From an uncultured Eubacteriaceae bacterium (lineage in GTDB: Bacteria > Bacillota > Clostridia > Eubacteriales > UBA1433), in contig CALGIV010000020.1 in assembly GCA_937914785.1 (NCBI GenBank), positions 1 through 14,401 of the forward strand: DNA of 14,401 nt, given 5' to 3'. Positions 7,196 to 14,401 of the stretch are shown in pieces (within the stretch, counting starts at the first letter, position 1; each line of letters opens with the position of its first letter). A model generated the notes under the pieces. The model searched no databases, had not been told where the DNA came from, and saw nothing but the letters and a program-made list of their open reading frames with translations. The position numbers and the translations under genes are program-made.

Positions 7196-7225
7196 ATTAT
7201 ACTACAAAACATACTTTTTTTTCAA
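7196..7225 (-). promoter_or_regulatory. Sigma-A-like promoter at the end of the LRR gene
   Basis: On the minus strand a -35 TTGAAA (7220-7225) and a perfect -10 TATAAT (7196-7201) are separated by 18 bp. The -35 lies inside the last codons of the LRR gene, and the -10 directly follows its stop codon. The nearest downstream feature is the hairpin terminator at 7091-7113. Confidence 0.5.
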
Positions 7226-8821
7226 GTCTGAAAAATGTTTTGCCTTGTAATCGAGCAAAAAGCTGATAAAGTCCACCTTTTTCTTTTGGTTGGCAAATGC
7301 AATGGCCTCATTGATCGTCTCGGTTGTAAACAGTTCGCCAATTTGCGTCATACGCTGCATCGTCTCAACATTATAATCCAACATCACAATCCGAACAATC
7401 TTTTCCTTGTTGTCATCGACAAAAACCGTATAGGCTTCCCGCGCCTCCTGACCCCACTCGTCTATCGCGTCCAACCGGCTGATCAGCATCATCAATTTGC
7501 CGGGAAAGCACTTCACGTATTCAAACATCTCGTCATAGGCGTCATAATCCATATGATAGCCATCTTCACTTAATGAAAAATTTTTCACGTGTGCTTCGCG
7601 AAAGGCTTCGCTGCCGAAAGCGCATTTCGGCATTGCCACAAAGGTTCGTTCCTGCCAGTCGTTATCGATATACCGCACGACGAGCGGTGTGACGATATCA
7701 CGGATCAGGTCATAAATTTCCAGACACGGCGCCTTGGTACGGCGCAGCACCAGCGTATCGAACCGTCCGCACCCCTCAAAACATCCGCCGCCGATGGAAG
7801 CGATGCTGTCCGGAATGCTCACGCGCTCAAGCGTCCGGCATTCACTAAACGCACCGAAACCAATGAAGTTCACGTTATTCGAAACGTAAATGTCGCTTAG
7901 CGCATAACACCCGCTGAACGCCCAGTGCCCAATATAGTCGACCTTGTCGGGAATATAGATTTGTTTAAGCTTTTTGCATTCATAAAAGGCTTCATCTCCT
8001 ACCGAAGTGATGCCCTTGGGCAGCACAACCTTCTCAAGCCTGACACATTCTTTAAAAAAACCGTCTCCCAAAGCGCGCATTTCGTCCGGCAGGGCAATTT
8101 CTTCAAGCTTTGTACAGCCGCTGAACACACTATCGCCCATCTTTGTAACTCCCGCAGGAATCCTCATATGCGAAAGCATCCTGCACGTGCCGAAAACGCC
8201 TGTGCCGATCTTTTTCAAAGAAGCCGGCAGGTCGATGCGCACGAGCCGTGCACATCCATAAAATGCGCGGTCTTCAATCACTTCAATATCTTCATGCAGC
8301 TTTACCCTGCCCAAGTTGCTGCACATCTCAAAAGTCCGGTTTTCAATACGGTGCACGCCCTTTGGAATCTGCACCTTGGCCAAAATCCGGCAAAATGAGA
8401 ACGCCTTTGCCCCTACTGTTTTCATCCCAGCCGGCAATGCTACTTCCAAAATCCGACTGCACCCTGAAAAAATCCCTTCTCCCACTTCTTCAAGCGTTTC
8501 CGAAAGCCGTACATTGCTCAAATAATTGCAACCGGTAAACGCGTACGCGCCGGCCGATAAAACACCATCACATATGTCTGCTTTTGTCATATTGCGGCAA
8601 AATGCAAACGCCCGTTCATCGATGAACAAAACGCTGCCGGGAATCCTCAGCGAAACGATATGCCGGCATTCTTCAAAAGCGCTTTTGGCAATTCTTTTTA
8701 CAGGTTTGCCGTCAATTTCTTCCGGTATGACAAAATCCGAGGGAATGTCTCCCTCGTATCCTGTAATGGCAATGCCGCCTATATTTTCTTCAAAATGATA
8801 CTGCAATCTCAGCGCTTGCAT
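7202..8821 (-). CDS. Cytoplasmic BspA-type leucine-rich-repeat protein with C-terminal helical domain
   Basis: This 539-residue protein has an N-terminal cap (1-46), then 13 consecutive LRR_5/BspA-type repeats of exactly 23 residues (47-345) with consensus like AFxxCxxLxxVxIPxGVxxIGx, plus a partial fourteenth. All 14 repeats carry a cysteine at position 6, giving a cysteine ladder. The last 190 residues are not repeats: they look mostly helical, with a tail (TINEAIAFANQKKK, then DFISFLLDYKAKHF) resembling an ankyrin-like helix pair. There is no signal peptide, membrane segment or wall anchor, so it should act in the cytoplasm, unlike classical BspA surface adhesins. Its ribosome binding site (AAGGAG) overlaps the stop of the MoxR gene 13 bp upstream, so it belongs to the VWA-MoxR operon. 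LRRs usually bind proteins; recognition of a client for the MoxR/VWA machine is my inference. Confidence 0.88.
   Translation of the reverse strand: MQALRLQYHFEENIGGIAITGYEGDIPSDFVIPEEIDGKPVKRIAKSAFEECRHIVSLRIPGSVLFIDERAFAFCRNMTKADICDGVLSAGAYAFTGCNYLSNVRLSETLEEVGEGIFSGCSRILEVALPAGMKTVGAKAFSFCRILAKVQIPKGVHRIENRTFEMCSNLGRVKLHEDIEVIEDRAFYGCARLVRIDLPASLKKIGTGVFGTCRMLSHMRIPAGVTKMGDSVFSGCTKLEEIALPDEMRALGDGFFKECVRLEKVVLPKGITSVGDEAFYECKKLKQIYIPDKVDYIGHWAFSGCYALSDIYVSNNVNFIGFGAFSECRTLERVSIPDSIASIGGGCFEGCGRFDTLVLRRTKAPCLEIYDLIRDIVTPLVVRYIDNDWQERTFVAMPKCAFGSEAFREAHVKNFSLSEDGYHMDYDAYDEMFEYVKCFPGKLMMLISRLDAIDEWGQEAREAYTVFVDDNKEKIVRIVMLDYNVETMQRMTQIGELFTTETINEAIAFANQKKKVDFISFLLDYKAKHFSDLKKKYVL
7787..8683 (-). 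repeat. 13 tandem 69-bp coding repeats (23-residue LRRs)
   Basis: Thirteen in-phase units of 69 bp encode the leucine-rich repeats of the LRR protein with no insertion or deletion between units. The DNA copies are diverged, so this is an old protein repeat and not a recent tandem duplication. A partial unit follows. Confidence 0.85.
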
Positions 8822-8834
8822 AAAAACCTACTCC

Positions 8835-10358
8835 TTACAGCTCCAGCAACATATCATCCAATCGCGTTAAATCATCCAAAATCGCTTTTTCCTTCTGTTC
8901 GAACAACAACTCTTTATTGTACTTGATAAACGTATCGTTTTGATGTTCGGTCAAGAATCGAATGCAATGGTAGTTATACGTCAGTTCCGTAACAAACACG
9001 ACGATCTCCTGACCACTGCCAAACGCACGCTCCACAAAAGCAAACGCATTATCGAGATAACCGTTAATTTTCTCGGCTTCTTTTGCCTCATTCTCTGTTC
9101 TTTCCGAGAAATAAGCCCTGACGTGCTCAAAGGCTTTTTCACCGCCGTCGGCGCACGCTTTACGCGAATTCTCGATATACATATCCATCAGCTTTAACAT
9201 ATCGAGATGAATTTCTTTCGACTTCTTGTCAAAACGTTTATTCTCGATTTTATTCATCACTTCTGCTTCCGCTTCGTTGTAGTAAGCGATGACTTCTTCC
9301 CAGTTAAACTTTTCTTTCGTATACAGATCGCGCAGCTCTTTCAAGTGCGCATATAAATTCACCGTAATTTCTTCTTCCTTTAAGAATTCAAACATATAAG
9401 TCGCAAGTTTCTCGATCAAAATACTGATAAAACTCAGTCTTTCGTCGAAGAGCGCATTTCGAATCTTCGCCATATCACTCTGAGCACTTTCGCCAAGCAG
9501 GATATGGTCCATATTGTAGTCTTTTTTATACTTATTATACAAATCATAATAGTTGGCAAAGTGTGTCGCAACGTCCCGGTGCTGGAGATACTGCATAATC
9601 AATTGCTTCTTGACCGGCATATTCAACTCCTCGCGCATCCGGATTACCTGCGAAAGGTCATCCCAGCCGCGCGCCGTGACGATCTCTTTGCCATCTACGG
9701 TGCTTTCTACTTTATAGAAATTGTTCTCATTCAAATCCAGATAGCTGATAATCGCATTATGCAGCTTATATTCCGTCGCATAACGCTTCCATACTTTGTA
9801 ATTGGGCGTCACATCCATCAGCAGCACTCTGTCAAGGGTCACGGCATCAAATTCTTTAACGCTCTTGTTATACTCCGGCGGATTGCCGGCTGCCACGATA
9901 ACCCAGCCATCCGGCACTCTGTGCTGGCCAAACTGCTTATACTGCAGAAACTGCAGCATTGTCGGCGCCAATGTTTCTGAAGCACAGTTGATTTCGTCGA
10001 TAAACAAAATACCTTCTTTCAATCCCGTCTTTTCCATCGTGTCGTAGACGGAGGCGATAATTTCACTCATCGTGTACTCAGTGATTTTATAGTCTTTTTC
10101 ACCGTATCTCTTCTCACTGATAAAGGGCAGCCCGATCGCACTCTGGCGCGTATGGTGTGTAATGGAATAAGCGACCAATCCAACGCCGATTTCCTGGGCA
10201 ATCTGTTCCATAATCGCCGTTTTGCCAAGTCCCGGCGCGCCGATGAGCATTACCGGACGCTGGCGCACACGGCTGATGGCATACTCACCGTACTTATTCT
10301 TCTGCAGGTATACCTTGATGGTATTTTTAATTTCGTTTTTCGCTTCGTAAATATTCAT
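8835..10358 (-). CDS. MoxR-type AAA+ ATPase
   Basis: The 507-residue protein has an N-terminal AAA+ module of the MoxR group: Walker A GAPGLGKT (40-47), ITHHTRQSAIGLP (66-78), Walker B ILFIDEI (117-123), sensor 1 AAGNP (156-160), arginine finger region DAVTLDRVLL with Arg177, and a sensor-2-like TARGWDDLS with Arg230. Residues from about 250 to the end are long, charged and mostly helical, and do not match a domain I recognise; the usual MoxR is only about 310-350 residues, so this tail is extra. MoxR ATPases act with VWA proteins as chaperone-like remodelling or metal-insertion machines (RavA-ViaA, CbbQ-CbbO, NorQ-NorD, BchI-BchD). The VWA partner is 13 bp upstream, the LRR gene 13 bp downstream. 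GGGGAG lies 6 nt before the ATG. The client is unknown. Confidence 0.9.
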   Translation of the reverse strand: MNIYEAKNEIKNTIKVYLQKNKYGEYAISRVRQRPVMLIGAPGLGKTAIMEQIAQEIGVGLVAYSITHHTRQSAIGLPFISEKRYGEKDYKITEYTMSEIIASVYDTMEKTGLKEGILFIDEINCASETLAPTMLQFLQYKQFGQHRVPDGWVIVAAGNPPEYNKSVKEFDAVTLDRVLLMDVTPNYKVWKRYATEYKLHNAIISYLDLNENNFYKVESTVDGKEIVTARGWDDLSQVIRMREELNMPVKKQLIMQYLQHRDVATHFANYYDLYNKYKKDYNMDHILLGESAQSDMAKIRNALFDERLSFISILIEKLATYMFEFLKEEEITVNLYAHLKELRDLYTKEKFNWEEVIAYYNEAEAEVMNKIENKRFDKKSKEIHLDMLKLMDMYIENSRKACADGGEKAFEHVRAYFSERTENEAKEAEKINGYLDNAFAFVERAFGSGQEIVVFVTELTYNYHCIRFLTEHQNDTFIKYNKELLFEQKEKAILDDLTRLDDMLLEL

Positions 10359-10371
10359 TTCGTTCTCCCCT

Positions 10372-11898
10372 TTAATGATATCCTAATGCTTCTATTTCAT
10401 CCGGCGTTAAGATCAGTTTGATCGCCCACGGCGGCACCGATACGTTCACGGCCGATTCTTCGACAAAAACAAATGCCGTGTCGTAATGGGGGGCGCGGTC
10501 CGGAAAAACGCCGAAACCATCCGTAAAATAAATCAGCCCTTTTAAATTGTCAAACGCCTTTTCCTCGACGAGGTTGTCGACGTACTCAAACACCGGCCTG
10601 AAATCCGTCCCACCGCTGCCGTACATCGCAAACTCTTCCAGCAGCTCTTCCATTTCCTGCTTGTTCGTGACGACGTCATCCCGTTTGATTTCCGCATCAC
10701 ACTGAATGATGTGAATCTTCACTTTTGAAGCAAATGCTTCGGTCGAAAACAGAATGGAATACGTGTAATCCAAAAATTTATGAACCAACGTGTTCGACGT
10801 ACTGCCCGACGTATCGATCGCGATGACAAACTCGCGCACTTTGTTGATTTCTTTATATTCCAGCGGCTCGACGAGCGGCATATTCTTATACATATTCAGC
10901 CCGAACGTGTAATAAATATAGTCAAATTCCTCGTCGTTGATCTGCTGCTCTTCCTGCAGAACGGCAAACTTGCGCAAAAACTTGCGGTAGTCATATTTCT
11001 TGCGGTTATGAATCTGCAGGATTTTTACCAGCTCTTCGCTCTCCTCGCCCATCTCTTTAGAAAACAATTCCAGATCCACCTCGATCTGCTCACTGATTTC
11101 TTCCCACTCCTTGCGCATCTCTTCGAGCTGCTCCTCACTGAACCGCTCCTCATCAATCTGCTTTAAATCTCCCTGTTCTTCATCCTGTTCTGAAGATTGA
11201 TCCGGATCCTCATCCAGCATCGTCGACTTTTGCGCTTCATCCAAGTTGTCTTCATCGTCCTCATCGCGCAATTCGTCGTCTACATCAAACTCCTCTTTCG
11301 TGTTGATGCGTTCCTTTTCGTCGTCATCCATCCCGCCCTTCGACTTGTTGATTTTATACCAATATTCGTGGTTGTCCAGATAAAACAAGTCATAGGCTTC
11401 GGCTGCCAGCTTAAACAGTTCTTCATCGCTGAGCAACTTGTGGTAGATGGATTCCGCATTCTTATATTTCAAATCTGCAAACGCCGCGTACACCGCTTCT
11501 TTTTTCGGCTTGTCGATATCGTAGACGATCACGTCGGATGGAATATCGTCCAAAACGTATTCGATCGCAATATCACACGCCAAATCCCAGACTTCCTGCT
11601 GCCTGCGAATCCCTTCCAATGGATGTTTGAAGATACAGTGCATCAGCATATGAATCTGCGCGCGATTGCACAAAAACCGGCTTTTTTTATACTGTTTAAT
11701 CAAAAAATCCGGATTATATACCACCATCCGACCATCCGTCTGGATGCTCGGGATGTTAAAATCCGGCCTTGTGCGCAGCTTGTTCATCGCATAATCCAAA
11801 AAACGCAATGACACACAAATTTCATTGCGTGATAAATCGACTATCTTTCTTGCCAGCGCATTTTGAAGCTGCACAATTTCAAATTTCAGTTCGTCCAT
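10372..11898 (-). CDS. VWA/DUF2201 protein with degenerate metallopeptidase motif
   Basis: This 508-residue protein has the layout of COG3864/DUF2201: an N-terminal predicted metallopeptidase domain, a highly acidic linker (about 191-275, including DDELRDEDDEDNLDE), and a C-terminal VWA domain. The VWA metal site is intact: DTSGS (362-366), Thr431 in GGTDF and Asp460 in FTDG. In the N-terminal domain the family's HExxH reads HMLMH (83-87), so the catalytic glutamate is methionine. His92 and WDLACDIAIEYVL (104-116) remain, so metal binding may persist without peptidase activity. It leads an operon with MoxR and LRR genes and is probably the ATPase's partner. I chose the ATG at 11898 because GAGGG lies 4 nt upstream; in-frame starts at 11925 (ATG) and 11931 (TTG) have no good ribosome binding site. 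Confidence 0.87.
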   Translation of the reverse strand: MDELKFEIVQLQNALARKIVDLSRNEICVSLRFLDYAMNKLRTRPDFNIPSIQTDGRMVVYNPDFLIKQYKKSRFLCNRAQIHMLMHCIFKHPLEGIRRQQEVWDLACDIAIEYVLDDIPSDVIVYDIDKPKKEAVYAAFADLKYKNAESIYHKLLSDEELFKLAAEAYDLFYLDNHEYWYKINKSKGGMDDDEKERINTKEEFDVDDELRDEDDEDNLDEAQKSTMLDEDPDQSSEQDEEQGDLKQIDEERFSEEQLEEMRKEWEEISEQIEVDLELFSKEMGEESEELVKILQIHNRKKYDYRKFLRKFAVLQEEQQINDEEFDYIYYTFGLNMYKNMPLVEPLEYKEINKVREFVIAIDTSGSTSNTLVHKFLDYTYSILFSTEAFASKVKIHIIQCDAEIKRDDVVTNKQEMEELLEEFAMYGSGGTDFRPVFEYVDNLVEEKAFDNLKGLIYFTDGFGVFPDRAPHYDTAFVFVEESAVNVSVPPWAIKLILTPDEIEALGYH

Positions 11899-11907
11899 AC
11901 TACCCTC
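11899..11907 (-). promoter_or_regulatory. Ribosome binding site deciding the VWA gene start
   Basis: The minus strand reads GAGGG-TAGT-ATG, placing a good Shine-Dalgarno 4 nt before the ATG at 11898. Upstream in-frame start codons lack one; the nearest purine-rich string is 16 nt or more away. Confidence 0.65.
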
Positions 11908-11964
11908 AATAGTTTCTTCAAACATATGCAAGCGACAAAACGCCTCTTATGTTCACAAGTAGTC

Positions 11965-11973
11965 ATTATACCA
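11965..11973 (-). promoter_or_regulatory. Extended -10 promoter of the VWA-MoxR-LRR operon
   Basis: The minus strand reads TGGTATAAT, a perfect TGnTATAAT element. The -35 position (TTTATT, 11988-11993) is poor, as is common with extended -10 promoters. Transcription would start near 11958, giving a leader of about 60 nt. Confidence 0.65.
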
Positions 11974-12006
11974 TAAAAAAGATTGATAATAAAGGTTTTA
12001 TGCTCG

Positions 12007-12019
12007 AAATAGACTATTT
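12007..12019. repeat. 13-bp palindrome upstream of the VWA operon promoter
   Basis: AAATAG-A-CTATTT is a perfect inverted repeat with a single central base, about 50-60 bp upstream of the inferred start site. It could be a regulator site. The region is AT-rich, so chance is a real alternative. Confidence 0.25.
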
Positions 12020-12042
12020 TAATTATCAAAAATATGACAAAT

Positions 12043-12061
12043 AATAAGATCGCCTCTTATT
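12043..12061 (-). terminator. Weak hairpin after the COG2509 gene
   Basis: On the minus strand AATAAGA-GGCGA-TCTTATT forms a 7-bp AT-rich stem, followed by a loose T-rich stretch and no clean T-run. It begins about 28 nt after the stop codon at 12089. It may be a poor terminator or an operator, since half of it is repeated at 11941-11950. Confidence 0.3.
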
Positions 12062-12088
12062 CTAATAATACCTTAAATTAAACTTAAT

Positions 12089-13675
12089 TCATTCTCGCGC
12101 ATTTTTTAGTTTTTCACATATTTTCTCCGCCGTTTTCATCCCGTCAATCGCACTGCTGATAATGCCGCCGGCATAACCACTTCCTTCACCCGCCACATAC
12201 AAACCGCCGACGTTAATTGATTCATTCTGCGCGTTGCGCAGAATCCGAATGGCCGAAGACGTCCGGCTTTCCACAGCAGTCAACATCGCATTCGCGCTGT
12301 CGAAGCCGTTCATCCGGTGCCCAAAAGCCCTCAACGCCCGCTGTAATACCATCGTGATTTCTTTATCAAAACAACTGCCTATATCCGCTTCCTGCACGCC
12401 ACAAGTGTTACTCGGTACAACCTCTCCAAACCCTTTGAGATCGGTCGTATTCAAGAACGCCCCCACCGGCATCACAGGCGCCTTGTAGCTGCTTCCGCCG
12501 AGCAGGTAGGCCCTGTTTTCCATACGGCGTTGATAGGCAATACCCGCCATTGGGTCCTCCAGATCAAAATCTGCACCGCCAACACCGACGACAACGGCAC
12601 TGTTCGTATTTACCTCATCGCGCCCGGCATAGCTCATCCCATTGACACACAATGTTCCTTCTTCTGTCACACACGGCACGACAACACCGCCCGGGCAATT
12701 ACAGAAGGTATACGCACCTCTACCGGAAGGATCCTGATAGCGCATAATGTATTCAGCCGCGGGCAACGCCGCCTTGCCGTAATGGCCGCCGTAACTCATA
12801 CGGTCGATGTCTTCCCGCCTGTGCTCGATGCGCAGTCCGACGGCAAACGGCTTGGCCTGCATCGCACAGCCGCTTCGCTTTAGCATCTCATACGTATCCC
12901 GCGCACTGTGCCCGCAGGCCAGCACGATGACCGCCGCCGGGATTTCTGCCTCCTTACATACCGCTGCGCGCAGTCGCCCGTCTTTAATGTCAATTGCCTC
13001 CAGCTTCGTAGCGAAACGAAACTCTGCACCCAAACGCATCATTTCATCCGTCATATTTTCAACTGCGCGCCGCATGCCATCCGTGCCCAAATGCGGGCGG
13101 CTGTCGTAGCAAATCGACGATTCCGCGCCAAATTTGACGAGCGTATCGAAGATAAACTGCTGACGCACATTATCCTTACTGCGGCTCGTCAGCTTTCCGT
13201 CTGAAAACGTCCCCGCACCCCCTTCGCCAAAGCAAATATTGCTGTCCGCGGCAAAAACACGGTCTTTTTCAAATGCCGCGACGTCTTCTATACGACGGGC
13301 AATACGCTGCCCACGCTCCAAAACGATGGGCATGATCCCGTACTTTAAAAACGTATAAGCGCAAAAAAGCCCGGCAGGCCCCGCACCGACGATGACGGGA
13401 CGCTGCCCCGTATTTACGCGCGGAAAAATCACAGGCTTTTTCTCTTCCGTATATTTTGGTATATGTTTTTGATTTACGGCGCGCTTCGTATAAAACACGA
13501 CCGTATATACATAGTAAATATCGACTGCTTTTTTACGTAAATCCAATGAGCGCCGCCGGATTTCGACATTGGTGATATCCGCTGCGTCAAAGCCCGCCTT
13601 CTCTGCGATGACTTCACGCAATTCACGCCTGTCATAAATGCTGACTGCAATATCTCTTAACACATAGGCCGGCAT
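12089..13675 (-). CDS. FAD-dependent dehydrogenase of the COG2509 family
   Basis: The 528-residue product is a full-length member of the uncharacterised COG2509 flavoproteins. An N-terminal domain of about 85 residues (including EIRRRSLDLRKKAVDIYYVY) precedes the Rossmann FAD site VGAGPAGLFCAY (96-107). Next come NICFGEGGAGTFSDGKLTSR (146-165), the ACGHSARDTYEML segment (253-265), FAVGLRIEHRREDID, the cysteine pair in YTFCNCPGG (322-330), and the C-terminal GEGSGYAGGIISSAIDG (496-512), which contacts FAD. The family is predicted to be a soluble oxidoreductase; the substrate is unknown. Its ATG abuts the TAA of the CdaR gene (TAAATG), with GCGGGG just upstream, so the two are translationally coupled. 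glmM, the usual neighbour of cdaA-cdaR, does not follow here; an unrelated operon begins about 190 bp downstream. Confidence 0.92.
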   Translation of the reverse strand: MPAYVLRDIAVSIYDRRELREVIAEKAGFDAADITNVEIRRRSLDLRKKAVDIYYVYTVVFYTKRAVNQKHIPKYTEEKKPVIFPRVNTGQRPVIVGAGPAGLFCAYTFLKYGIMPIVLERGQRIARRIEDVAAFEKDRVFAADSNICFGEGGAGTFSDGKLTSRSKDNVRQQFIFDTLVKFGAESSICYDSRPHLGTDGMRRAVENMTDEMMRLGAEFRFATKLEAIDIKDGRLRAAVCKEAEIPAAVIVLACGHSARDTYEMLKRSGCAMQAKPFAVGLRIEHRREDIDRMSYGGHYGKAALPAAEYIMRYQDPSGRGAYTFCNCPGGVVVPCVTEEGTLCVNGMSYAGRDEVNTNSAVVVGVGGADFDLEDPMAGIAYQRRMENRAYLLGGSSYKAPVMPVGAFLNTTDLKGFGEVVPSNTCGVQEADIGSCFDKEITMVLQRALRAFGHRMNGFDSANAMLTAVESRTSSAIRILRNAQNESINVGGLYVAGEGSGYAGGIISSAIDGMKTAEKICEKLKNARE

Positions 13676-14401
13676 TTACGTCCCCGCCGTCCGCTCGATT
13701 TTCAGCGTCACCATAATTTTCGGAACCTCACCGTCCTGTTCGACGATTTTAACCGCCTCAGCATCGTATACATACGACGCTTCAACAACAGTATCGGCCG
13801 TCTCCTGGCCGGTCAGCGCCACAGAGATATTGATACCGACGACATCAGCGTCCCGGCTGATAATCTTGACCTGCTCCGGTGCCAGCGTTGCCGATGTAAT
13901 TTTATACCCTTCGGCAACATTTCCTGTAAATTCAATTTCCCTGTTGATTTCCGCCACCTTCGCATAGCCGACAAGGATTTCTATCTCAACCGTATCAACA
14001 GCTTCGCCGTCGATACTGAAGGCCACCTTTTCCACAACTTGATCATTCTCGTCATAAGCGGCCAATTCAACGATGCGCGTCTCATCTGCAGAAAGATTCT
14101 CCTGCACGATCGTCGCGCGTACGCTTTTAACCTGACGTACAGCCGATTCTGCCCCCGTGATATCCACCATTGTTGAACCCCCAACGATCGTCGTCGAAAA
14201 CAACGCGATACCTCGGGGCAGGTTACCGCTCGTATCAATTTCGATCTGCCGCTGCTGGGTGATGATATTTTCCACGACGATATCGATTTTGTCCGGCGTA
14301 ATCACAGTGCCTGAACCGTCGATGCCGTAAGGATAAGAATCTATGCGTACAGAACGCGAATAGGTCCCCGCTTCTGTAATATCCGATATATTCACATAAG
14401 C
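13676..14401 (-). CDS. cdaR: CdaR-like YbbR-repeat protein, 3' part (start outside window)
   Basis: The reading frame stays open through the window edge, so the 241 visible residues are the C-terminal part of a longer protein; the GTG near 14395 is not the real start. The sequence has YbbR repeats: beta-rich units of about 80 residues with phrases such as TVITPDKIDIVVE, the pair SGNLPRGI and MVDITGAESAVRQVKSVRAT, then TGNVAEGYKI and LAPEQVKIISRDADV. The tail of one repeat, one full and most of another are seen. CdaR is a membrane-anchored, extracytoplasmic regulator of the diadenylate cyclase CdaA, which makes c-di-AMP; the N-terminal membrane anchor and cdaA would lie upstream, beyond the window. 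The gene is coupled to the COG2509 flavoprotein. The family call is good; the name cdaR depends on a cdaA gene that cannot be seen. Confidence 0.82.
   Translation of the reverse strand, partial: AYVNISDITEAGTYSRSVRIDSYPYGIDGSGTVITPDKIDIVVENIITQQRQIEIDTSGNLPRGIALFSTTIVGGSTMVDITGAESAVRQVKSVRATIVQENLSADETRIVELAAYDENDQVVEKVAFSIDGEAVDTVEIEILVGYAKVAEINREIEFTGNVAEGYKITSATLAPEQVKIISRDADVVGINISVALTGQETADTVVEASYVYDAEAVKIVEQDGEVPKIMVTLKIERTAGT

Larger units (their letters stand above)
11941..12060 (-). repeat. 10-bp direct repeat pair flanking the VWA operon promoter
   Basis: ATAAGAGGCG (minus strand) occurs at 11941-11950 and 12051-12060, exactly 110 bp apart. The proximal copy lies just downstream of the inferred start site and the distal copy about 95 bp upstream of it. 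The spacing is close to a whole-number multiple plus half of the helical repeat (about 10.5 turns). Operator use is a guess. Confidence 0.35.

Noticed and set aside
11899..11931. Upstream starts (TTG 11931, ATG 11925) for the VWA gene
   Set aside because: Neither has a Shine-Dalgarno at usable distance, whereas GAGGG precedes the ATG at 11898. The ATG at 11925 remains possible.

Overview
The window looks like a chromosomal segment of an anaerobic Bacillota (Firmicutes) bacterium of moderate GC content. This rests on sigma-A-type promoters, strong AGGAGG-like ribosome binding sites, DegV, DUF1836, a 23-residue BspA-type leucine-rich-repeat protein, and a CdaR (YbbR) gene coupled to a COG2509 flavoprotein. 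I would guess Negativicutes or a related anaerobe, but no rRNA or marker gene settles this. There is no mobile element, CRISPR array, tRNA or rRNA, and no gene-free gap longer than about 250 bases.

Layout. (1) 43-2788: a LemA-family membrane protein on the minus strand, divergent from a plus-strand operon of a DUF1836 regulator-like protein, a DegV/FakB-type fatty-acid-binding protein and an isochorismatase-fold amidohydrolase. The operon ends in a very clear intrinsic terminator. (2) 2941-7071, minus strand: a tightly coupled three-gene catabolic-looking operon. It encodes an Old Yellow Enzyme/2,4-dienoyl-CoA-reductase-like Fe-S flavoprotein, then the large and small subunits of an aconitase-X (AcnX) dehydratase. 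The pairing suggests dehydration of a hydroxy acid linked to an ene or imine reduction; the substrate is unknown. (3) 7091-11973, minus strand: a three-gene operon of a VWA/DUF2201 protein with a degenerate zincin motif, a MoxR-type AAA+ ATPase, and a cytoplasmic LRR protein with 13 regular 23-residue repeats and a C-terminal helical domain. It resembles a RavA-ViaA-type MoxR/VWA chaperone pair with an added recognition protein, and is the best candidate for an undescribed system here. (4) 12089-14401, minus strand: a COG2509 FAD-dependent dehydrogenase immediately downstream of, and coupled to, the 3' part of a YbbR-repeat (CdaR) gene that runs off the window.

Regulatory signals worth noting: a good promoter sits at the stop codon of the LRR gene. 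It would give an RNA of about 100 nt ending at a hairpin terminator, upstream of the AcnX operon, so it could be a small RNA or an attenuated leader. A 14-bp perfect palindrome lies in the AcnX operon's promoter region. A 10-bp direct repeat is spaced 110 bp around the VWA operon promoter.
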